A stretch of 20,476 bases of DNA from Triparma columacea. Taxonomy: Eukaryota > Sar > Bolidophyceae > Parmales > Triparmaceae. Positions 7,869-14,126 of this stretch are shown piece after piece (the stretch's first letter is position 1; the number at the start of each line of letters is the position of its first letter). Position numbers and translations under genes: made by a program. The notes beneath the pieces were generated by a model, which saw only the letters and a program-made list of their open reading frames with translations, was not told where the DNA came from and ran no database searches. The stretch is taken from NCBI GenBank assembly GCA_030267965.1, contig BRYA01000397.1, positions 1 to 20,476 of the forward strand. The letters are read 5' to 3'.

Positions 7869-9047
7869 ATGGAATCAAAATCAGAGGTACAATCGTCACA
7901 CAATTCATCAGAGACCACAAATGTGACAGTATCTAGTTGGGACGATTTGACAGAAGGTCAACGGTGCTGTATAGAGTGGGCTGATGAGCACGACTGGGAT
8001 CGCATCAAGGGGTATGCCAAGGAACATGGTCCTGAGGTTTTGTTAGTTGTTTATTCAGGAGTTGTTGATGAGGAACGGAGGATAACTTCAGTCTTTACAT
8101 TCGCCTCACATTATCAAAACGTTGAGATGGTCAAGCTTACCTTAGAGGCTGGCTTCGACCACAAGGAAGCCATGTATATTGCCGCATATTCGTCAATAAA
8201 GAATAGTGACAATTCAACAATCTTGAGATTGCTCTTAGAACATGGACTTGACCCTAATATGGACCTATCATTCGAAGAAGGGATGGTGGGAGGCTATTGC
8301 AACCTTTTGGTGTCTACTGCTGAATACGGACACATTGATCACGCCATAGCACTTCTCGATCATGGAGCAAATGTGAACAAGTCAATGGTTTCCTGTAATG
8401 GACATGTTGATTCACCACTTACTTCTACTATGGATAATGGAGTACACGACTTATGCAGGCTGTTTCTCACGCGCGGTGCTATCCCAACCACCAACGACGT
8501 GTATCATGTGTTTAGGCATTGCCTCGGAGCGTGCAAAGGAGAACACCCTAACCTTAGTAGAGATCTCACAATAAAGATGTTTGTAACATTTCTTCATCTC
8601 GGAAAGCCCGATTCCGACGTACTTCGAGACAAATTCAATTATTGTTATCGCAATCCTTCCTGGCGCGATCCTACAATCACCAACATCACGAAACATTACC
8701 TTCAAGGCCGTCCCTTCTGCTGCTTTATTTGCGAGGCTTTAACTGCCAAGTCACGCGACAAGCTCCTAATGTGTCCCTGCCGCAATGTCGCCTACTGCTC
8801 TCGGGAGTGTCAGGTCAAACACTGGAAGAAGCACAAGGTGCAATGCACGGGACCACTGAACGAAAGGGGGGAGAGTGAGGCAATGGTCAAGAAAAGATCC
8901 AAGACAGGGAAGGGAGCGGCGGCGGGAGAAGCGGATATGGGAGTAGCGGAAGGAGCAGTTGCGGGAGTAGCGGAAGGAGCAGGTGCGACGGGGAAGAATG
9001 GCAAGAAGGGCAAGAAAGGCAAGAATAATAGGGGTAAGAAGAAGTGA
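7869..9047 (+). CDS. Ankyrin-MYND protein, array copy 3
   Basis: 392 aa with the same order as copy 2: N-terminal 30 residues nearly identical to copy 1 (MESKSEVQSSHNSSETTNV), ankyrin repeats, MYND finger (CFICEAL...CPC...YCSRECQVKHWKKHKVQC, all ligands present), basic tail ending GKNNRGKKK. It is the most divergent copy in the ankyrin region: SFEEGMVGGYCNLL replaces RVEGVV..SNLL, TAEYGHIDH replaces the usual AATVGHVDQ, and VSCNGHVDSPLTSTMDNG replaces the loop seen in copies 2 and 4. It also shares NDVYHVFRHCL with copy 4. The differences sit between blocks that are almost invariant at DNA level. Intact and probably expressed from P3. Confidence 0.88.
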   Translation: MESKSEVQSSHNSSETTNVTVSSWDDLTEGQRCCIEWADEHDWDRIKGYAKEHGPEVLLVVYSGVVDEERRITSVFTFASHYQNVEMVKLTLEAGFDHKEAMYIAAYSSIKNSDNSTILRLLLEHGLDPNMDLSFEEGMVGGYCNLLVSTAEYGHIDHAIALLDHGANVNKSMVSCNGHVDSPLTSTMDNGVHDLCRLFLTRGAIPTTNDVYHVFRHCLGACKGEHPNLSRDLTIKMFVTFLHLGKPDSDVLRDKFNYCYRNPSWRDPTITNITKHYLQGRPFCCFICEALTAKSRDKLLMCPCRNVAYCSRECQVKHWKKHKVQCTGPLNERGESEAMVKKRSKTGKGAAAGEADMGVAEGAVAGVAEGAGATGKNGKKGKKGKNNRGKKK

Positions 9048-9210
9048 ACGAAGAAATAGTTGAAACAAAAACACAGAATGTATGAAGATTGTACTGTATT
9101 TTTCCCTTTGGATGGAGGGAAAATCACGGGTTTCATTCTTTTTTACTTTTGGAAATCGGCTGGAATCTGGGATCAGACACCGAGGATTGTCAGATTGCTG
9201 AAGAGGACCA

Positions 9211-9356
9211 AATTTTTGGGGTTTGTTGACTTGAGACACATAACAGCACCTACACGACACTTCTGCCTGCGTGGAGTACTCTCAAGGCTTTGTTGATAAG
9301 TTTCACATCGTAATTTGCCGCTATAAACTCAAATTTTGGGGTAGGTTCGCTCAAAA
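9211..9356 (+). promoter_or_regulatory. Array promoter P4
   Basis: The conserved block with TATAAA at 9322-9327, 35 bases before ATG 9357. The segment after the TATA box (CAAATTTTGGGGTAGG) is of the P2 type. Confidence 0.7.
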
Positions 9357-10529
9357 ATGGAATCACAATCGGAGGTACGATCGTCACACAATGCATCAGA
9401 GACCACAAGTGTGGCAGTATCCAGTTATGACGATTTGACAGACGGTCAACAGTTGTGCTGTGACTGGGCTTGGGAACAAGACTGGGATCGCATCAAGGGG
9501 CATGCCAAGGAACATGGTCCTGAGGTTTTGTTAGGCGTTTATAAAGTGCATGTTGATGAGGGATGGACGGTAGTTTCAGTCCTCACAGAGGCCTCACACC
9601 ACCATAATGTTGAGATGGTCAAGCTTACCTTAGAGGCCGGTTTCGACAACAAGAAAGCCATGTACTTGGCCGCAGGTATATCAATCAAGACGAACAGTGA
9701 CAATTCAACAATCTTGAGTTTGCTCTTAGAACATGGACTTGACCCTAATATGGACCTACGAGTCGAAGGGGTGGTGGAAGACTCTTCAAACCTTCTGATG
9801 CTTGCTATTACTGTGGGACACATTGATCAGGCCATAGCACTTCTCGATCATGAAGCAAATGTGAACAAGACACTGGTTCACAGTAATGGAAATGTTGCTT
9901 CACCACTTACTCGTACTATGGATTGTGGAGCACACGACTTATGCAGGCTGTTTCTCACGCGCGGTGCTATCCCATCCACCAACGACGTGTATCATGTGTT
10001 TAGGCATTGCCTTCACGCGTGCAAAGGAGAACACCCTAAACTTAGTAGAGATGTCGCAATAAAGATGTTCACAACGTTTCTTCATCTCGGAAAGCCCGAT
10101 TCCGACGTAGTACGAGATAAATTCAATTTAGCCCCTCCTTCCTATCGCGATCCTATAATCGCCAACATCATAAAACATTACCTTCAAGGCCGTCCCTTCT
10201 GCTGCTATGTTTGCGAGGCTCTCACCGCCAAGGAGCGCGACAAGCTCCTAATGTGTCCCTGTCGCAACGTCGCCTACTGCTCTCGGGAGTGCCAGGTCAA
10301 ACACTGGAAGAAGCACAAGGTGTTATGCACGGGACCGCTGAACGAAAGGGGGGAGAGTGAGGCAATGGTCAAGAAAAGATCCAAGACAGGGAAGGGAGCG
10401 GCGGCGGGAGGAGCGGATATGGGAGTAGCGGATATGGGAGTAGCGGAAGGAGCAGGTGCGACGGGGAAGAATGGCAAGAAGGGGAAGAAGGGCAAGAAGG
10501 GCAAGAATAATAGGGGTAAGAAGAAGTGA
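9357..10529 (+). CDS. Ankyrin-MYND protein, array copy 4
   Basis: 390 aa, intact. N-terminus of the copy 2 type (ESQSEV.SSHNASETTSV). Ankyrin-region differences include GVYKVHVDEGWTVVS, KTNSDNSTILSLLLEHG and a DHEANVN in place of the consensus DHGANVN. Near residue 260 it has LAPPSYRDP where copies 2 and 3 have longer versions. The MYND finger has KERDK for KSRDK with all zinc ligands present. The tail repeats ADMGV twice and ends KNNRGKKK. The stop codon lies in an 18-bp tandem duplication (10516-10551) found only in copies 4 and 5, which marks these two as the most recent duplicates by their 3' ends. Confidence 0.88.
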   Translation: MESQSEVRSSHNASETTSVAVSSYDDLTDGQQLCCDWAWEQDWDRIKGHAKEHGPEVLLGVYKVHVDEGWTVVSVLTEASHHHNVEMVKLTLEAGFDNKKAMYLAAGISIKTNSDNSTILSLLLEHGLDPNMDLRVEGVVEDSSNLLMLAITVGHIDQAIALLDHEANVNKTLVHSNGNVASPLTRTMDCGAHDLCRLFLTRGAIPSTNDVYHVFRHCLHACKGEHPKLSRDVAIKMFTTFLHLGKPDSDVVRDKFNLAPPSYRDPIIANIIKHYLQGRPFCCYVCEALTAKERDKLLMCPCRNVAYCSRECQVKHWKKHKVLCTGPLNERGESEAMVKKRSKTGKGAAAGGADMGVADMGVAEGAGATGKNGKKGKKGKKGKNNRGKKK

Positions 10530-10551
10530 ACGAGTAAGAAGAAGTGAACGA
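10516..10551 (+). repeat. 18-bp tandem duplication over the stop codon of copy 4
   Basis: GTAAGAAGAAGTGAACGA occurs at 10516-10533 and 10534-10551. The first copy contains the stop. The identical duplication is at the end of copy 5 (11978-12013) and absent from copies 1-3. Confidence 0.85.
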
Positions 10552-10690
10552 AGAAACAGTTGAAACAAAAACACAGAATGTATATGAAGTTTGTACTCTA
10601 TTTGTCACTTTGGATGGAGGGAAAATCAGGTTTCATTTCTTTCTTTACTTTTGAAATCAGATCGAGGATTAGCAGATTGCTGAAGAGGGC

Positions 10691-10839
10691 CAAATTTTTG
10701 GGGTTTGTTTCGACTTGAGACACATAATAGCACCTACACGACATTTCTGCCTAAGTGGAGTACCTTTAAGGCTTTGTTGATAAGTTTCACATCGTAATTT
10801 GCCGCTATAAACTTACACTTGGCGTAGGTTCGCTCAAAA
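10691..10839 (+). promoter_or_regulatory. Array promoter P5
   Basis: The conserved block with TATAAA at 10806-10811, 34 bases before the position of the lost start codon. The segment after the TATA box (ACTTACACTTGGCGTAGG) is the same as in P1. The promoter looks intact although the gene has lost its ATG. Confidence 0.65.
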
Positions 10840-11991
10840 ATAGAATCACAAACAGATTCACACGATTCATCAGAGACCACAAATTTACCTGCACGTGGAT
10901 GGGACGATTTGACAGAAGGTCAGCAGGTGTGCTTGCACTTGGCTGCTGCCCAAGACTGGGATCGCATCAAGGGGTATGCCAAGGAACATGGTCCTGAGGT
11001 TTTGTTAGGCGTTTCAGAGTCGATTGATGTGGGATTGAAGGTAGGTTCAGTCCTCACAATGGCCTCAAATCTCAATAATGTTGAGATGGTCAAGCTTACC
11101 TTGGAGGCCGGCTTCAACAACAAGGAAGCCATGTACTTGGCCGCATATTTATCAACGAGCAATGATTCAACAATCTTGAGATTGCTCTTAGAACATGGAC
11201 TTGACCCTAATATGGACCTACGAGTCGAAGGGGTGATGAAATACTTTTCCAACCTTTTGATGCGTGCTGCTTCTGAGGGACGCATTGATCACGCCATAGC
11301 ACTTCTCGATCATGGAGCAAATGTGAACAAGACAGTGGTTGACCCTAATGGAGATGTTCAGTCACCACTTACTTTTACTATCAATAATGGAACACACGAC
11401 GTATGCAGGCTGTTACTTACGCGCGGTGCTATTCCAACCACCAACGACGTGCTTTATGTGGTTGCTCAGTGCCTCACAGCATGCAAAGGAAGACACCCTA
11501 AGCTTAGTAGAGATGTCGCAATAAAGATGTTTGTAACATTTCTTCATCTCGGAAAGCCCGATTCCGACGTAGTGCGAGACAAATTCAATTTAGCCCATAC
11601 TTCCATACGAGATCCTACAATCACCAACATCACGAAACATTACCTTCAAGGCCGTCCCTTCTGTTGCTTTGTTTGCGAGGCTCTAACTGCCAAGTCCCGC
11701 GACAAGCTCCATATGTGTCCCTGTCGCAACGTCGCCTACTGCTCTCGGGAGTGTCAGCTCAAACACTGGAGGGAGCACAAGGTGCTATGCACGGGACCGC
11801 TGAACGAAAGGGGGGAGAGTGAGGCAATGGTCAAGAAAAGATCCAAGACAGGGAAGGGAGCGGCGGCGGGAGGAGCGGCGGCGGGAGGAGCGGATGGGGG
11901 AGTAGCGGAAGGAGCAGTTGCGACGGGGAAGAACGGCAAGAAGGGGAGGAAGGGCAAGAATGGCAAGAATAATAGGGGTAAGAAGAAGTGA
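10840..11991 (+). CDS. Ankyrin-MYND protein, array copy 5 (start codon lost, ATG to ATA)
   Basis: The codon aligned with the ATG of the other copies is ATA (10840-10842). From there the frame is open for 383 codons with no stop: an N-terminus shortened by three codons (ESQTDSHDSSETTNLPARG), ankyrin repeats, a complete MYND finger (CFVC...CPC...YCSRECQLKHWREHKVLC) and the basic tail KNNRGKKK. The first in-frame ATG is at 11059, giving 310 aa that lack the N-terminal 73 residues but keep most of the ankyrin region and the finger. An earlier ATG near 10898 is out of frame and would initiate first in a scanning model. So copy 5 may be a young pseudogene, use a non-AUG start, or make a shortened protein. 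Lack of other damage says the loss is recent or the frame is still under selection. Confidence 0.6.
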   Translation: MESQTDSHDSSETTNLPARGWDDLTEGQQVCLHLAAAQDWDRIKGYAKEHGPEVLLGVSESIDVGLKVGSVLTMASNLNNVEMVKLTLEAGFNNKEAMYLAAYLSTSNDSTILRLLLEHGLDPNMDLRVEGVMKYFSNLLMRAASEGRIDHAIALLDHGANVNKTVVDPNGDVQSPLTFTINNGTHDVCRLLLTRGAIPTTNDVLYVVAQCLTACKGRHPKLSRDVAIKMFVTFLHLGKPDSDVVRDKFNLAHTSIRDPTITNITKHYLQGRPFCCFVCEALTAKSRDKLHMCPCRNVAYCSRECQLKHWREHKVLCTGPLNERGESEAMVKKRSKTGKGAAAGGAAAGGADGGVAEGAVATGKNGKKGRKGKNGKNNRGKKK

Positions 11992-12013
11992 ACGAGTAAG
12001 AAGAAGTGAACGA
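11978..12013 (+). repeat. 18-bp tandem duplication over the stop codon of copy 5
   Basis: GTAAGAAGAAGTGAACGA at 11978-11995 and 11996-12013, identical to the duplication at copy 4. Confidence 0.85.
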
Positions 12014-12157
12014 AGAAACAGTTGAAACAAAAACACAGAATGTATGAAGTTTGTACTCTATTTGTCCTTTCGGATGGAGTGAAAATCACGGGTTTCATTT
12101 CTTTTTTTACTTTTGGAAATCGGCTGAAACTGGAATTGTCAGATTGCTGAGAGGAAG

Positions 12158-12841
12158 GGACCTTGCGTAATTCCACAGCGCCTCAGAGTCATCAATTATA
12201 TTGCGTTCGTTCGGCATGAAGGAATCGTTTGGAACGTAGCCTCGGTAGCTGAAGGTAAAAACATCAAAAGCAATCGGGTCATCAATACTATTCTAATATT
12301 CTACCAGAAAGTGTTTGACTCGATGAATGTTGCCATACATTTTGACCCCCGTTAAACCCAGGAATACACAGGGTAGTGGACTATGGAATCCTCTGACAAC
12401 GAATCCGCAGAGGCGGACATGAAGGTCTTCCTGTAAGCCTTCAGGTAAAAAAAAAAGCATTGAAAAAGCACTGAATTCCTCATCTCAGATTGATCTGAGC
12501 AAATCTCTTTGTGTAAGCTAAATTGTTCATATAACGACAATATGTCATCATTGAAGACTTTATAGCAACTATATAGTATGTATATACAATAGTAGCTATT
12601 GAACTGTCGCACAAATAGTCTATTGGGGTATAACAATGAACAAACTAAATCCTCTCCGATCATGTCTTACTCTGTGTTGCCTTTGATTTGGATAGCGTTC
12701 CCATTCATTTGCCATTCATTTCATTCGCATCTCATTCACATCTCATTTGACACACCACTAACACACCATCAACATACCATCAAAAACACAGCTGTCACTA
12801 TAACACATAGCACAAACATTTCACCAAAACGAACACAAAAA
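12158..12841. other. Intergenic region between the array and the type I membrane protein gene
   Basis: About 680 bases without a convincing gene. It holds a short coding-like start at 12383 (MESSDNESAEADMKVF, then a stop unless spliced at GTAAGC 12432), a 7-bp-arm inverted repeat CTCAGAT/ATCTGAG (12484-12499), and AT-rich sequence with TATATA motifs near 12570-12590. The last 150 bases are rich in CACA/CATT and probably form the promoter and leader of the next gene. Confidence 0.45.
12484..12499. repeat. Short perfect inverted repeat
   Basis: CTCAGAT and ATCTGAG separated by TG. It could be a dimeric protein-binding site; nothing else supports a role. Confidence 0.4.
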
Positions 12842-13699
12842 ATGAAATACCTCTTTGCCATGCTACCCCTCATCCTCCTCCCTACAACAGTAATCTCCGC
12901 ACCAGCAACCCTCCACATTGTCCCTCCTGGTCCATCTCTCTTCCACCCTTCACCCCCAGGTGTTATCACCAACAGTGTTTCCACCCCCCCCCTAACCAAG
13001 TCCTCCCTCCTATCCTACATAACCTCCTCGTCCCTATCCCAGACCCTTGTCACGAACATCCCCCCCTCCCTACCCTCCCCAAATCTCTTCACCCCCCCCC
13101 CCCAAAACGCCGTCCTAATAAACTGCCAAGGCTGCGACCTTACCGTACCACTCCTCAAGGACCTGTTATTCTCACCTCACCTCATCACGGTTGAGACTAA
13201 CATCCTACCGGTCCCAACCAAACAGAACAAACAAAGGAGGGGTAGGAGGAAGCTATCATCGTCTAATTGCGCGAGTGTCCGTGAGGTAAACTTATCCCCA
13301 GATTCCTCTCCCTCTACGTTAACTGAAATCCTAACCTCTGCTAAGCCTCAAGTTGTATACCTCCTCGTAACCCCCCCCTTATCCGGCTCCATCAACCGTC
13401 GAAGGTTGGAGGGTGACGATGACGCCGGTAATGATTTTGACGATGACGGTTACGGTGGTTACGCCGACGACGACTCCTCTTCAGAAGTTGATTACTCCCA
13501 GATGATGTTTAAAATCCAGTACACCCAGCTGGTACTCTGGACGACCTTGAGTGTACTCGCGGCGGCGGTTTACTGCGTTTACCTTATGATGGTTATGCCT
13601 ATGTTTGAGGACACGCTGCTGTATGGGGGGTTTATGAGCGTTATGGGAGGGATGGAGTGGGGAGGAGGGGGGGGGGGAGGGACGAAGAAATTTATTTGA
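12842..13699 (+). CDS. Type I ER membrane protein with KKxx tail; possibly a VOA1/ATP6AP2-like V-ATPase assembly factor
   Basis: 285 aa from ATG 12842, chosen because it begins a textbook signal peptide (MKYLFAMLPLILLPTTVIS, cleavage before AP). The frame is open further upstream, but that extension is not signal-like. The lumenal region (about 20-225) is Pro/Ser-rich, has a CQGC motif, two basic clusters (RRGRRKL and NRRRLE) that could be processed by a subtilisin-type convertase, and an acidic Asp-rich stretch. One membrane helix (about 229-251, LVLWTTLSVLAAAVYCVYLM) precedes a short cytoplasmic tail with EDTLLY, a Gly run and C-terminal KKFI. KKFI fits the KKxx COPI retrieval signal for ER membrane proteins. 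Signal peptide, single helix starting with LW, DTLLY after the helix and dilysine-type retrieval are features of the VOA1/ATP6AP2 family of V-ATPase accessory proteins, but sequence identity is too thin to be sure. Gene existence is confident, the family is not. Confidence 0.65.
   Translation: MKYLFAMLPLILLPTTVISAPATLHIVPPGPSLFHPSPPGVITNSVSTPPLTKSSLLSYITSSSLSQTLVTNIPPSLPSPNLFTPPPQNAVLINCQGCDLTVPLLKDLLFSPHLITVETNILPVPTKQNKQRRGRRKLSSSNCASVREVNLSPDSSPSTLTEILTSAKPQVVYLLVTPPLSGSINRRRLEGDDDAGNDFDDDGYGGYADDDSSSEVDYSQMMFKIQYTQLVLWTTLSVLAAAVYCVYLMMVMPMFEDTLLYGGFMSVMGGMEWGGGGGGGTKKFI
13667..13677 (+). repeat. G11 tract before the KKxx codons
   Basis: Eleven consecutive G residues encode part of the Gly run at the end of the type I membrane protein, 6 codons before the stop. 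A one-base length change would remove the C-terminal KKFI. Confidence 0.85.
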
Positions 13700-13753
13700 T
13701 GAATGAACGCATTATGGAAGGATGCAAGGGATGCAAAGAAACGAAACGGAAGG

Positions 13754-13795
<42 letters not shown>

Positions 13796-14126
13796 CATGA
13801 AAGCACACGGAAGAACACACAAAAACATAGTTTCATTAATTGAAAAGGAAACACACTAAGTATTTGTTTTCGGAAAGGTGGGGAGGGGGGGGGGAGAGAG
13901 AGATTGGAATAACTGAACTGGTTGAAAAAAAATTGTGTGTGCACCCAAAACCCTTCCTGCATCAAATCATAGACCTTTTGTGCATATTTATCGCATTACG
14001 AGTTTCATCTTACTTCTACACCTTTTCCCTAATCCTTCCTAATCCTATAGAAAGCACGCGTCATATCAACAAACCACGCCAGCCGCCAACAACTTTTATC
14101 TCTCTGTTCTTCATCGTAGCGACAAG
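13700..14126. other. Intergenic region with simple repeats
   Basis: About 430 bases. They contain an (AG)16 microsatellite (13759-13790), a G-rich stretch with G6 and G10 runs (13877-13896) and an AT/C-rich segment that probably includes the promoter of the double-MYND gene. No gene is seen. Confidence 0.6.
13759..13790 (+). repeat. (AG)16 microsatellite
   Basis: Uninterrupted AG dinucleotide repeat in the intergenic region. Confidence 0.95.

Larger units (their letters stand above)
4671..12157 (+). repeat. Tandem array of five ankyrin-MYND genes (about 1.48-1.58 kb units)
   Basis: Five head-to-tail units. Starts (or the equivalent mutated start) are at 4815, 6391, 7869, 9357 and 10840, giving periods of 1576, 1478, 1488 and 1483 bases. 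Each unit holds a promoter block, the coding region and, for copies 2-5, a shared 3' flank. Copy 1 has a different 3' flank (6089-6273). Homology ends near 12157, after copy 5. Because promoter and flanks are duplicated along with the coding sequence, the array arose by DNA-level tandem duplication, not retroposition. Confidence 0.93.

Noticed and set aside
4671..12157. Transposon or CRISPR-like explanation for the 1.5-kb repeats
   Set aside because: Units are complete protein-coding genes with promoters. There are no terminal repeats, transposase, short-repeat/spacer pattern or poly(A) tails.
12352..12663. Minus-strand ATG-initiated frame of 103 codons
   Set aside because: Low-complexity Tyr/Phe/Leu composition from AT-rich DNA, no recognisable motif and no supporting context.
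12599..12841. N-terminal extension of the type I membrane protein by 81 codons
   Set aside because: The open extension is Ser/His/Thr-rich and would bury the clear signal peptide that begins at 12842.
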